A stretch of DNA of 64,000 nucleotides, taken from Enterococcus sp. DIV0212c (GTDB taxonomy: Bacteria; Bacillota; Bacilli; Lactobacillales; Enterococcaceae). The notes under the pieces are model-generated. The model was not told the origin of the DNA. It made no database searches and saw nothing but the letters and a program-made list of their open reading frames with translations. A program made the position numbers and the translations under genes. Below are positions 26,482-35,738 of this stretch, piece after piece. The stretch covers positions 19,449 through 83,448 of the forward strand of contig NZ_JAFREN010000022.1 of NCBI RefSeq assembly GCF_017377505.1, read 5' to 3'. Position 1 is the stretch's first letter. Every line of letters begins with the position of its first letter.

Positions 26482-27210
26482 ATGGAAAACAATCGATCAA
26501 AAGAAAAGGCTGCTCTGTATGCAGGTGTATATAATAAAATTTTAAAAATGATACAAGAGGGAATGTATCCCGAAGGCAGCAAACTCTTAACAGAGCCTAC
26601 ATTAGCTAAAGAGTTAAATGTTAGTAGATCGACTCTTCGTCAGTCATTGGCTTTACTTCAAGAGGATGGAATAATAGAAGCACGCAGAGGTGTAGGTAAC
26701 TTTGTCAGAAAAACAATTGATATAAATGCTACAGGGCTAGAAAAGATGGATAATCCTGTCAAAAAATCTTGTACCGAAGAAATTTCAACTGTTCAAATAA
26801 ACATTGTGCCTGGGATATCTACTCAGTACACAGAAAAAATATTTAATCGGAAAATGTCCGTTGTGTTAGCAGTACATCGCTATTATAAAAATAAAAATAA
26901 AACGCATGCGTATTGTTTTTCTCATATAGCAACAGATTATAACTATTTAAATCAAGTAGATTTAAATAACGAAGACGCTGTCTTGAAGTTTTTAGAAGAA
27001 GAAATCTATGAGCATGCTCATTCAAAAAAATGTGAAATAAAAACGGTACAATTAACAGATAATCTAAAGGATAAAAACATTGACGCAGAACATGATTTAT
27101 TTCAGTTAGTCAAAGAAAGTATTGTTGATATGAGTGGAAATGTGGTTGCTATCAATAAATTTTATATACCTATCGAAAAAGCTTTGTTAAAGGTTTTTGC
27201 TTCCAATTAA
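26482..27210 (+). CDS. GntR-family (HutC-type) transcriptional regulator
   Basis: A 242-residue regulator. The N-terminal winged helix (about 10-78) reads YNKILKMIQEGMYPEGSKLLTEPTLAKEL and VSRSTLRQSLALLQEDGII, classic GntR. The rest fits a UTRA/HutC-type ligand-binding domain. It lies directly upstream of an MFS transporter and uridine phosphorylase and probably represses them, with a nucleoside or derivative as signal. A terminator separates it from these genes, and an inverted repeat sits inside their promoter. Confidence 0.85.
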   Translation: MENNRSKEKAALYAGVYNKILKMIQEGMYPEGSKLLTEPTLAKELNVSRSTLRQSLALLQEDGIIEARRGVGNFVRKTIDINATGLEKMDNPVKKSCTEEISTVQINIVPGISTQYTEKIFNRKMSVVLAVHRYYKNKNKTHAYCFSHIATDYNYLNQVDLNNEDAVLKFLEEEIYEHAHSKKCEIKTVQLTDNLKDKNIDAEHDLFQLVKESIVDMSGNVVAINKFYIPIEKALLKVFASN

Positions 27211-27245
27211 TAGGTGAGCGTTAGTCAAGTAAAAGTAAAATCAGT

Positions 27246-27288
27246 AAAAAAGATCCAATCATTGTACCCAATGGTTGGATCTTTTTGT
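27246..27288 (+). terminator. Rho-independent terminator after the GntR gene
   Basis: Stem AAAAAGATCCAATCATT / AATGGTTGGATCTTTTT, symmetrical and able to work in both directions. Confidence 0.85.
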
Positions 27289-27298
27289 ATTTAAATTA

Positions 27299-27328
27299 TT
27301 GACAAACAACAGTTGTCTGTTGTATTAT
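27299..27328 (+). promoter_or_regulatory. Promoter with inverted-repeat operator for the MFS/udp genes
   Basis: TTGACA at 27299-27304 and TATTAT at 27323-27328 are 18 bases apart. The spacer holds a perfect inverted repeat, ACAACAG-TTGT-CTGTTGT (27306-27323), in the position of a repressor site. The neighbouring GntR regulator is the obvious candidate ligand. Confidence 0.65.
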
Positions 27329-27428
27329 TTTTGTGTAATATAGACATCAAAGAGTACAACTTGGATTATTTATAGAACGGGAGGAATGTATATAAAAATA
27401 GTAGTAAAAAAAGAAAGGGGTTACTAAA

Positions 27429-28778
27429 ATGGAAAAGAATGTCAAAAAAGTGATGCCAATGATTATGTTTGTTTTTATTTTGGCAGGAACCTTGCAAGAG
27501 GCGATTAATATTTGTGCACCAGTTATTGCGAAGGATTTAGCTATTCCATCATCGAGTGTTAGTATGATCTCTGCGGTTGCGATGTTAACTATGGGCGTTA
27601 GTTATATTGTATATACCTCGTTATCGGATTTTGTTTCTATAAAAAAATTACTGATTATTGGGATTACGATTTCTACAATTGGATCGATAGGCGGACTATT
27701 ATTTAGCCATTCGTTCATATTACTAATTATTTTTAGAGCAATTCAAATGGCTGGTGGTACAAGTGCTTCTGCCTTACTGATTTTAACTGCCACTAGATAT
27801 CTAAGTGAAGAAACGAGAATTAAATACTATGGCTACAACACAGCCTGTTTCTCTGGTGGGCAGATGTTAGGGATTTTATTAGGTGGATTATTTGCGACAT
27901 ACGTAGGCTGGAAATTTTTGTTTGCGGTTCCAATTTTTTCGCTGTTAGCCATTCCACTTATATTGAAATATCTCCCAGATGATTCCAAAGATGGAACAAA
28001 GAAAATAGATTTTTTCGGTATCACATTAATGTCAGCGCTATCACTATTTATTTCACTTTATTTTAATATGTTAAAACCAAGTCTATTGCTTATTAGTATA
28101 GCCATAGCGATTTCGTTTTTGGTGTACATTAGTAAGTATAAACATGCATTTATCACAATTGATTTTTTCAAAAATTGGAAATACATGCTGGTTATTTTAG
28201 TTGTTTTATTGACTTATCTGCCACAAGGTTCATATTCATTTTTATTTTCTTTCATGGCGGCGAATGTTTATCACATACCTTTAAGTAAAATATCAATGTT
28301 ATTATTACCTAGCTATTTGGTTAGTATGATCATTGGTATCATGGGTGGAAGAATCACTAAAAAAATGGGTGTGACTCGAACATTACTAATGGGTATGGGA
28401 AGTATGGCTTTAGGTGTGCTGATAGGAAGTATCTTTTTGGAAAAAAGTATCAGTGTTTTATTCTTAATGTCATGCTTATTTAATGGCGGCTTTGCTATTT
28501 TATACACACCAATTATGATTCTGGTTATTAATTCACTACCTGAAAATATGCGAGGAACAGGTTTGGGCTTCTTTAATCTTTGTATAAAAATTGCCTCGTC
28601 AACAGGGTTAGTTATTACAGGGAAATTGATAACGAATAATAGTTTGCAGCATACACAAATGCTAAAGCATATTTCAGAATCAAGTCTTGTTTATAGTAAT
28701 ATCCTGCTAATATTTTTTGCAGTAGTTATTGTAAGCCTTATCACAGCGAATGTTGTTAAACGTTTTTTACTTAAATAA
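27429..28778 (+). CDS. MFS transporter (probable nucleoside-related)
   Basis: A 449-residue major facilitator with 12-14 membrane helices, resembling the drug:proton antiporter group in its first half (FRAIQMAGGTSASALLIL; the RxxQGxG-like motif C region). It starts 31 bases before the uridine phosphorylase gene ends the unit, sharing promoter and putative GntR operator. The context suggests uptake or efflux of a nucleoside, not drug resistance. AAAGGGG is the ribosome site. Confidence 0.8.
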   Translation: MEKNVKKVMPMIMFVFILAGTLQEAINICAPVIAKDLAIPSSSVSMISAVAMLTMGVSYIVYTSLSDFVSIKKLLIIGITISTIGSIGGLLFSHSFILLIIFRAIQMAGGTSASALLILTATRYLSEETRIKYYGYNTACFSGGQMLGILLGGLFATYVGWKFLFAVPIFSLLAIPLILKYLPDDSKDGTKKIDFFGITLMSALSLFISLYFNMLKPSLLLISIAIAISFLVYISKYKHAFITIDFFKNWKYMLVILVVLLTYLPQGSYSFLFSFMAANVYHIPLSKISMLLLPSYLVSMIIGIMGGRITKKMGVTRTLLMGMGSMALGVLIGSIFLEKSISVLFLMSCLFNGGFAILYTPIMILVINSLPENMRGTGLGFFNLCIKIASSTGLVITGKLITNNSLQHTQMLKHISESSLVYSNILLIFFAVVIVSLITANVVKRFLLK

Positions 28779-28809
28779 AACCAATAAAAGAAGAAGGATG
28801 GGATAGAAA

Positions 28810-29574
28810 ATGAAAAGAGCAGACGGAACACAATTTCATATTGGCGTAAAAGATGGAGAAATTGGAAAATATGTGATTCTTCCAGGGGATCCGAAAAGAT
28901 GCGAAAAAATTGCATCTTACTTAGAAAAACCAGAAAAAATTGCCGATTTAAGAGAATATATGGTGTACACAGGCTACCTAAATGGAGTCAAAGTTAGTGT
29001 TGCTTCAACTGGAATTGGTGGACCGAGCGCTGCAATTGCCATGCAGGAATTAACAGATGCAGGTGCTGATACATTTATTCGTTTAGGAACATGTGGTGGG
29101 ATGAACATCGATGTACAAGGTGGTGACTTGATTGTTGCGACTGGGGCTGTTCGAATGGAAGGAACAAGCAAAGAATATGCGCCAATTGAATTTCCAGCTG
29201 TTGCTAATCATGAAATCGTTAAGGTTTTAGAAGAAGCTGCTATTGAAAAAGGAGCCTCAGTACATGTAGGTGTCGTCCAATGTAAAGATTCATTTTACGG
29301 ACAACATGAACCTGAAAATATGCCTGTTTCTTATGAATTAGAAGGCAAATGGAAAGCTTGGCTGGACTTAGGCTGTTTGGGTTCTGAAATGGAATCGGCT
29401 GCGTTATTTACCGTTGCAAATTATTTGAATGTTAGATGTGGAACAATCTTATTGGCAGTGGAAAATCAAGAAAGGGCTAAAGCCGGTCTGCCTAACATAG
29501 GTTTTTACGATACAACACTTGAAACAGAAGTTGTTATTCAAGCGGTGAAAAAACTAATTGAAAAAGATAATTAA
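28810..29574 (+). CDS. udp: Uridine phosphorylase
   Basis: A 254-residue nucleoside phosphorylase (PNP/UDP family I). Key segments: [10 protein letters not shown] (phosphate-binding GDP-R), [23 protein letters not shown] and the purine/pyrimidine site near [13 protein letters not shown]. Length and motifs match Udp. It cleaves uridine with phosphate to uracil and ribose 1-phosphate. Co-transcribed with the MFS transporter, it forms a small nucleoside-salvage unit under GntR control. Confidence 0.9.
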   Translation: MKRADGTQFHIGVKDGEIGKYVILPGDPKRCEKIASYLEKPEKIADLREYMVYTGYLNGVKVSVASTGIGGPSAAIAMQELTDAGADTFIRLGTCGGMNIDVQGGDLIVATGAVRMEGTSKEYAPIEFPAVANHEIVKVLEEAAIEKGASVHVGVVQCKDSFYGQHEPENMPVSYELEGKWKAWLDLGCLGSEMESAALFTVANYLNVRCGTILLAVENQERAKAGLPNIGFYDTTLETEVVIQAVKKLIEKDN

Positions 29575-29852
29575 AAGAAGGTGAACGTAAATGTATTAAT
29601 GAATTCATCTAATTGCATTAGATTCTGTATGTAGAAGTCAAAATTCTGAAAAACTTAGATTTATTTTGGATCTTAGATCGTCTATTTAAACGGTTTGGCG
29701 GCCTCTTAAAAAGGAAGCTTTGAACTTAAATTCAATCATTATAGACATTGTAAGTGAAAATACTATCTTGTATAATTAAATCAATCATAAAAGTTACTTC
29801 TACTTTATAGTGGGAGTACTTTTTTTATCTTAAATTTTAAAGGAGGAAAAAA

Positions 29853-31622
29853 ATGTTTTTGAATTTTATTGGGTTAACATTGTTTTTTAGTATAGGTATT
29901 CTAATAGCGAATGGTATTAGTCTAATTTCTACTAAAGGGAGACGTGTCAAAAGTACGATTGCGTTAATGATTATTGAATTATTTTTAATGGGCGGATTCT
30001 TATTTGTCGCATTACCTAGTAAGACTCTTTCAACCATTTTATGGATCAATCTAATTGGGGCTGTGGTTGCGAGTGGATTGTTGCTAGCAGGTCGCTCTAT
30101 CAGCCAAGCTTCTGAGAAGGTCTTGAATGGGGGACGGAAAAAGGTTGGGACAGATACAACAAATGATTGGATTGGACGAGTACTAGGGTTAAGTATTGCT
30201 GCAATGGTTTTATTATTCATCGTTAGCTCTATAACGAAAGTAACAGCAATTGATGATGTTTACCAAACAATTCCGTTGAAGACAGAAGAAAAAGCAGAAG
30301 TTTTAACTTCTACCAAAGAAACACCTATTGCCATTGCACCGAAAACAGCAAAACGCAAGATGTTACAAAAGTTTTCTGTGATTCCAAATTCAAATATGTT
30401 CACATTAGATGGAATTACTGCTCAAGTCGTGAATGGTGAGTATGTATATGTTGCAACAGTCGAGTTTAATGGCTTCTTTAAATGGTCAAAATTAGGCGCT
30501 GTTCCAGGGTATTTTATTATCAGTGCAACAGATATTAATGCACAACCAAAATTTGTTGAAAAGCCGATTATTTATACACCGTCAGCTTATTTTGGCAAAG
30601 ATGCTGCTCGTAAAATTTATGCGGCATATCCTAATTATGCAGCGACAGGAAAAATTAATTTAGAAATTGATGAAAAAGGCAATCCTTTCTATATTCAAAC
30701 GCTTTACAAAGAGTATGGCGTTTCTGGACGTATGAATTACGATGAATTCAAGACAGCGGTTTTAAATGCGGCAACAGGTGAAGTGAAAGTCTATGACAGC
30801 AAAGAGGCACCAAGCTTTGTTGACGCACCGATTACTAGCTCTGCGGCGAACAGTATCAATGAATATTTTGGTCGTTATAGCCAAGGATGGTGGAATCAAA
30901 CGATCTTTGGTGCGAAAAAAGATGTTAAGATCCCAACTGAAAATGGCATCTATGCATCTGGTCAAATCACGCCGATGATGAATAAAGAAGGCAGTCAATT
31001 ATTGTATTTTACAGACTTTACAAGTGGCGATGAAGATCAAGACTCAGCGTTAGGGTATTCATTGATTGATGCAAGAACAGGCAAAGTGACTTATTACCGT
31101 GATACAAAAGTAGGGATTATGGATAGTGATGGAGCCATTTCAATTGCGGCAAAGATTTATCCAGAGAAAAAATGGAAAGCAAGTATGCCTGTTTTGTATA
31201 ATATTGATGGTGTTCCAACTTGGATCGTTTCTTTGATGGACAGCAAAGGTATTTTCAAAAAATATGTATATGTCAATGCTGTAGATAATGATATTGTGGT
31301 AGATGCAGATGCTGCGCAAAATGCACTAGACGCTTACCGGATTGAACTAGCAACAAAAGGAAGCAATAATACCAGTACGGATGCTGCTGATTTACAGAAA
31401 GTGAAAGGCACTGTTTCTCGTGTGACTATTGTCGCTGGTGAGTCACAAACGGTTGTTTCCTTCTTATTAGAAAATGAGAAAACGATCTATAGTGTCACAA
31501 CAAATAACAGTCCAATGGCTCTTTTCCTAAAAGAAGGAGATAAGGTTGAGTTCAAAGCTGTAGTCACGGCAGAAGCAAAAGCTGCTAGTATCGAGAATCT
31601 TACCATTGAAGGCTTGGAATAG
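29853..31622 (+). CDS. Large membrane-anchored protein of unknown function
   Basis: A 589-residue protein with three N-terminal membrane helices (about 3-24, 36-54, 60-82), a short linker and a fourth helix near 112-132, then a long, probably extracellular, part of about 450 residues. That part has two PepSY-like beta segments (GNPFYIQTLYKEYG ... GEVKVYDSKEAPSFVD and VPTWIVSLMDSKGIFKKYVYVNA). No enzymatic motif is seen. The C-terminal 75 residues (VKGTVSRVTIVAGESQTVVSF) look like a small beta-barrel. AAAGGAGG precedes the ATG. Confidence 0.75.
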   Translation: MFLNFIGLTLFFSIGILIANGISLISTKGRRVKSTIALMIIELFLMGGFLFVALPSKTLSTILWINLIGAVVASGLLLAGRSISQASEKVLNGGRKKVGTDTTNDWIGRVLGLSIAAMVLLFIVSSITKVTAIDDVYQTIPLKTEEKAEVLTSTKETPIAIAPKTAKRKMLQKFSVIPNSNMFTLDGITAQVVNGEYVYVATVEFNGFFKWSKLGAVPGYFIISATDINAQPKFVEKPIIYTPSAYFGKDAARKIYAAYPNYAATGKINLEIDEKGNPFYIQTLYKEYGVSGRMNYDEFKTAVLNAATGEVKVYDSKEAPSFVDAPITSSAANSINEYFGRYSQGWWNQTIFGAKKDVKIPTENGIYASGQITPMMNKEGSQLLYFTDFTSGDEDQDSALGYSLIDARTGKVTYYRDTKVGIMDSDGAISIAAKIYPEKKWKASMPVLYNIDGVPTWIVSLMDSKGIFKKYVYVNAVDNDIVVDADAAQNALDAYRIELATKGSNNTSTDAADLQKVKGTVSRVTIVAGESQTVVSFLLENEKTIYSVTTNNSPMALFLKEGDKVEFKAVVTAEAKAASIENLTIEGLE

Positions 31623-31795
31623 TGTCATAACAGAGTAAACGAAACAAAAAAGAAAACCAAAATGATTTATTAGATAAAAAGTGAGTATTCAGTTTTGAAA
31701 ATTTGATGTTGCATAATCACTGTAGTAAAGTGAGTAGTAGATACCAAAGGATGGCACGAGCTGTTTTCGTTTCAACTATCAAAGGAGGAACTACT

Positions 31796-32305
31796 ATGAA
31801 AATCACACAATTATCTATGGATACTTTAAAGCGAGCGCAAGAACGTTTTGAAGAGACACTGAATCAAATGAAGGTGAATGAAGCAAATACGATGCCAGCG
31901 CCACTGATTAAATCCGTTACTTGGCTCATTTGGCATACGGCTCGAGAACTTGATTATCAGATTTCAGAACTTAATGAGACTGAACCCTTATGGCTGAAAT
32001 CGGGTTGGAGTGCAAAGTTTGCGCTGGATTTGCCAGATGATACACAAGAGTGGCATCATACTCCAGAAGAAGCAGCTAAAGTTGTGGTGACAGATAAACA
32101 ATTACTGCTTGATTATCTAGCTGCGAGTGTTGCGTTTACAACTACTTATTTAGAAACACTTGATGAAGACAGCCTGGGTGATGTTGTAGATACAAACTGG
32201 ACGCCAGTTGTTACACGTCAGGCTCGATTAGTTTCTGCGATCGATGATGCGGTAATGCATTCGGGGCAAGCCGTTTATACAAGAAGATTGGTTATTGGTA
32301 AATAG
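31796..32305 (+). CDS. DinB-like (DUF664-type) protein
   Basis: A 169-residue four-helix-bundle protein. Histidines characteristic of the DinB/YfiT metal site are visible in IWHTARELD and in VMHSGQAVYTRRL near the end. I start it at the ATG at 31796, directly after AAAGGAGG; an upstream extension lacks a ribosome site. Family members are often metal-dependent thiol transferases, but no substrate is apparent. Confidence 0.8.
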   Translation: MKITQLSMDTLKRAQERFEETLNQMKVNEANTMPAPLIKSVTWLIWHTARELDYQISELNETEPLWLKSGWSAKFALDLPDDTQEWHHTPEEAAKVVVTDKQLLLDYLAASVAFTTTYLETLDEDSLGDVVDTNWTPVVTRQARLVSAIDDAVMHSGQAVYTRRLVIGK

Positions 32306-32389
32306 TAACTAATTCAAAATAAAGGAATGTTTTAAGTAAAGGATAATTAGCTAGGAAGTTAGGTTTTTAATGTATATTATAACGAAGGC

Positions 32390-32425
32390 GATCAATCATC
32401 GAATAGGTGATTGGTCTTTTTTTTA
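32390..32425 (+). terminator. Rho-independent terminator
   Basis: GATCAATCATC / GGTGATTGGTC stem and a T8 run, like the hairpins at 19522 and 38105. Confidence 0.8.
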
Positions 32426-32681
32426 TCTATAATCTAGATTAAACGTATTCCTACTGAAAAAATCATTAAATATAGTTAATTATATGTTTATTTTTTTCAT
32501 TCTCTCTTTTTGTTGAAATGAGAGACAAAAAAAGATGAGACGGGAGTGAAGAAGAGACGGTATACTTTCCAAGTGAAACTTCGTGAAATATTGAGTTGGA
32601 AAAAGTAAGTGTTATTCTATATCGATTTTTCCACTTAATAAATTAGCGGGTTCATATATATAAACAGAGGAGAGTTACATT

Positions 32682-33500
32682 ATGAAAACAAAACACATTT
32701 TATCAACAGCGGCCGTAGTTGCTGCACTAATCTCAGGAGCTGCATTAACCACTCAAACAGCTAATGCACAATCAAATACTCAAGCAGTTACCCAAAAGGC
32801 ATCTGTAGACACACTTGAAATTGGCTCAGTACACTTTGAGCATTACAATGTACTTCGAGTTGAATTAAAGACACCTATTTCTGCAAGTGACTACATCATG
32901 ATTCTTGCTATAGAGGGATTGTATCACCAAGGAACACTTGTGGAAGAAAACGGGAAATATATCGGATTTGATATGAATATGGAGGAACTAGTCAAAAAAT
33001 ATCCAACTACTGCAGAGCGAGAAGAACTTTTCGATGCTTTATTTATTCGTCGTTTTTCTCTGACTGACGGTTCGCAAGTAACAAGTAAAGTAACTAACCA
33101 AACATTGAAAAATGAGTTGCTGAGCTATAAATATGCAGGGGAAATTCTTAGAGATGGATATGTTGCTAAAGCCTCTAATATTATTAAAGAAAGTTCTTAT
33201 AAACAGTTTATCGCAAAAGATGCATATGCTGACCATACTTTAGAAGATGGTAGAATGACTATAAAGACTGGTGGACTTCAATTTAAACTTAAACCAGCAG
33301 TTGTAGCGGGTTATTCATATCAAGTAATTGATGCATCAGGCAAGGAAGCTGGAAAAGCTTGGGCTTGGGAAGATAAGTTGTTTATTAACAGATATGAAGC
33401 AGAACACTTCCTACCGAAAGAATACACTGTTACTGCGAAATCGAATCAAACAGGTGAAGTTTATACAATTGCTAAATTTACACCTACTAATATATTCTAG
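32682..33500 (+). CDS. Secreted protein of unknown function, paralogue 1
   Basis: A 272-residue exported protein. The signal peptide (about 1-29) ends TANAQS, an A-x-A site. The mature part has no cysteine and no catalytic motif I can name; segments VDTLEIGSVHFEHYNVL and YTVTAKSNQTGEVYTIAKF look like beta-sandwich edges. The 200-base leader contains a conserved TTGAAA/TATACTT region repeated upstream of paralogue 2. It ends with a strong terminator. Family unknown. Confidence 0.8.
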   Translation: MKTKHILSTAAVVAALISGAALTTQTANAQSNTQAVTQKASVDTLEIGSVHFEHYNVLRVELKTPISASDYIMILAIEGLYHQGTLVEENGKYIGFDMNMEELVKKYPTTAEREELFDALFIRRFSLTDGSQVTSKVTNQTLKNELLSYKYAGEILRDGYVAKASNIIKESSYKQFIAKDAYADHTLEDGRMTIKTGGLQFKLKPAVVAGYSYQVIDASGKEAGKAWAWEDKLFINRYEAEHFLPKEYTVTAKSNQTGEVYTIAKFTPTNIF

Positions 33501-33534
33501 AGCATTTTATGTAGCAGATTAATCTTCACATACT

Positions 33535-33568
33535 GAAAAAAGCCATTGTTGATGAATGGCTTTTTTCG
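33535..33568 (+). terminator. Terminator after paralogue 1
   Basis: Stem GAAAAAAGCCATT / AATGGCTTTTTTC with loop GTTGATG. Confidence 0.88.
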
Positions 33569-33677
33569 TAGTTTTATATAGAAAATGAATGTACTAAAGG
33601 AGCAGAGTTACATATAAAAAATGAGTTTGAACAGAAAGTTATCCAAATTCAGCTCTTCAATATTAACTTCTTAATCC

Positions 33678-33771
33678 ATTTAACAAACCAGCTAATGAGA
33701 ACAAAATTGCTGTCATCAAAAGTGTAATAATAACAATAGACCATGAATAAACATGAAGCGGTACAAAGAAC
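33678..33771 (-). pseudogene. Duplicated fragment of the ABC permease gene
   Basis: This stretch is almost identical to 35259-35352 in the minus-strand ABC-2 permease gene and encodes part of its central membrane region. It has no start or end. It was carried along by the tandem duplication. Confidence 0.85.
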
Positions 33772-33983
33772 ATTGTTATTTATATGTTTATTTTTTTCAT
33801 TCTCTCTTTTTGTTGAAATGAGAGACGAAAAAAGATGAGACAGGAGTAGGGAAGAGACGGTATACTTTCCAAGTGAAACTTCGTGAAATATTGAGTTGGG
33901 AAAAGTAAGTGTTATTCTATATCGATTTTTCCACTTAATAAATTAGCGGGTTCATATATATATATACAGAGGAGAGTTACATT

Positions 33984-34805
33984 ATGAAAACAAAACACAT
34001 TTTATCAACAGCGGCCGTAGTTGCTGCACTAATCTCAGGAGCTGCATTAACAACTACTCAAACAGCTAATGCACAATCAAGTACTCAAGCAGTTACCCAA
34101 AAGGCATCTGTAGACACAATTGAAATTGGCTCAGTACACTTTGAGCATTACAATGTGCTTCGAGTTGAATTAAAAACACCTATTTCTGCAAGTGACTATA
34201 TCATCGCTCTTGCTATAGAGGGAATGCATCACCAAGGAACACCTGTTAAAGAAAACGGGAAATATATCGGATTTGATATGAATATGGATGAACTAGTCAA
34301 AAAATATCCAACTGCTGCAGAGCGAGAAGAACTTTTCGATGCTTTATTTATTCGTTGTTTTTCTATGACTGGTAGTAGACCAGTAACAAGTAAAGTAACT
34401 AACCAAACATTGAAAAATGAGTTACTGAGCTATAAATATGCAGGGGAAATTCTTAGAGATGGATATGCTGCTAAAGCCTCTAATGTTATTAAAGGAAGTT
34501 CTTATAAACAGTTTATCGCAAAAGAGGCATATGGGGACCATACTTTAGAAGATGGTAGAATGACTACAAAGACTGGTGGACTTCAATTTAAACTTAAACC
34601 AGCAGTTGTAGCGGATTATTCATATCAAGTAATTGATGCATCAGGCAAGGAAGCTGGAAAAGCTTGGGTTCATGAAGATGATTTATTTATTAATACATTT
34701 GAAGCAGAACACTTCTTACCGAAAGAATACACTGTTACTGTGAAATCGAATCAAACAGGTAAAGTTTATACAATTGCTAAATTTACACCTACTAATATAT
34801 TCTAG
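33984..34805 (+). CDS. Secreted protein of unknown function, paralogue 2
   Basis: A 273-residue exported protein about 90 percent alike to the preceding one by eye. Signal peptide ends TANAQS. Differences cluster around residues 70-80 (IIALAIEGMHHQGT versus IMILAIEGLYHQGT) and 225-240, so both copies are under some divergence while staying intact. Each copy has its own leader and terminator and may be expressed independently. Confidence 0.8.
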   Translation: MKTKHILSTAAVVAALISGAALTTTQTANAQSSTQAVTQKASVDTIEIGSVHFEHYNVLRVELKTPISASDYIIALAIEGMHHQGTPVKENGKYIGFDMNMDELVKKYPTAAEREELFDALFIRCFSMTGSRPVTSKVTNQTLKNELLSYKYAGEILRDGYAAKASNVIKGSSYKQFIAKEAYGDHTLEDGRMTTKTGGLQFKLKPAVVADYSYQVIDASGKEAGKAWVHEDDLFINTFEAEHFLPKEYTVTVKSNQTGKVYTIAKFTPTNIF

Positions 34806-34839
34806 AACATTTTATGTAGCAGATTAATCTTCACATACT

Positions 34840-34873
34840 GAAAAAAGCCATTGTTGATGAATGGCTTTTTTCA
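34840..34873 (+). terminator. Terminator after paralogue 2
   Basis: Same hairpin as at 33535; it also faces the end of the minus-strand ABC operon. Confidence 0.85.
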
Positions 34874-34967
34874 TAGTTTTATATAGAAAATGAATGTACT
34901 AAAGGAGCAGAGTTACGTATAAAAAATGAGTTAAAACAGAAAGTTATCCAAATTCAGCTCTTCAATA

Positions 34968-35738
34968 TTAACTTCTTAATCCGCGTCCTTTATCAATCAA
35001 ATACCAGCAAACAGCGTAAAGTACTGAGATAAAAAGAACAAGAATTACCATAGAAAATATAATTGGCACATCGATCGTCCCAAGAAAACCATATCTAAAT
35101 CCTGAAATCATATAAACAATCGGATTGATTTTTGAAATAGCCTGCCAGATTGGCGGCAACATAGATATCGCGTAAAAGACACCCCCAAGATAAGTTAAGG
35201 GTTGCAAAACAAATGTTGGCACAATCGATACGTCATCAAAAGACTGAGCAAAAATACCATTTAACAAACCAGCTAATGAGAACAAAATTGCTGTCATCAA
35301 AAGTGTAATAATAACAATAGACCATGAATAAACGTGAAGTGGTACAAAGAACAAGGAAATCATCGTCACAAGTGTACCAACTAGAACACTTCGGCCAAGT
35401 CCACCGATGACAAATCCCCAAATAATAATATGTGTGGGAACTGGTGCAACTAATAATTCTTCAATATTTTTCTGGAATTTTTGCGAGAAAAAAGAAGAAG
35501 AGACGTTGGCATAAGAACTTGTAATCACCGACATCATGATTAATCCAGGAACGATAAATTCCATATAGGAGAATCCTTCCATCTGTCCAATTCGTCCACC
35601 AATCAGGTTTCCGAAAATGACAAAATACAAGGATGTAGTAATGACTGGGGGTACTAAAGTTTGCACCCAAATTCGTAGATAACGGTTGGTTTCTTTTACG
35701 GCAAGGCTTCTTAGAGCCGTGAAATATAGCTTAAACAT
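34968..35738 (-). CDS. ABC-2 type transporter permease
   Basis: A 256-residue membrane component with six helices and the ABC-2 motif region (PLTYLGGVFYAISMLPPIWQ). I start it at the ATG whose complement is 35736-35738, which overlaps the ATPase stop by eight bases and has GGGGG before it; a longer form would overlap 35 bases. Together with the ATPase it forms an exporter of the daunorubicin-resistance type. A fragment of this gene lies at 33678. Confidence 0.88.
   Translation of the reverse strand: MFKLYFTALRSLAVKETNRYLRIWVQTLVPPVITTSLYFVIFGNLIGGRIGQMEGFSYMEFIVPGLIMMSVITSSYANVSSSFFSQKFQKNIEELLVAPVPTHIIIWGFVIGGLGRSVLVGTLVTMISLFFVPLHVYSWSIVIITLLMTAILFSLAGLLNGIFAQSFDDVSIVPTFVLQPLTYLGGVFYAISMLPPIWQAISKINPIVYMISGFRYGFLGTIDVPIIFSMVILVLFISVLYAVCWYLIDKGRGLRS

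Larger units (their letters stand above)
32481..33780 (+). repeat. 1300-bp tandem duplication, copy 1
   Basis: Everything from 32481 to about 33677 is repeated from 33781 to about 34982 with high identity: leader, gene and terminator. The last 100 bases of copy 1 (33678-33771) instead match 35257-35352, inside the downstream ABC permease gene. So the ancestral unit ran into that gene, and copy 1 later lost about 275 bases. Confidence 0.88.
33781..34982 (+). repeat. Tandem duplication, copy 2
   Basis: Second copy of leader, gene and terminator, offset 1300-1303 from copy 1, with scattered substitutions. Confidence 0.88.

Noticed and set aside
30762..30998. ORFs on both strands within the large membrane-anchored gene
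   Set aside because: Shadows; the long frame has a ribosome site and clear domain organisation.
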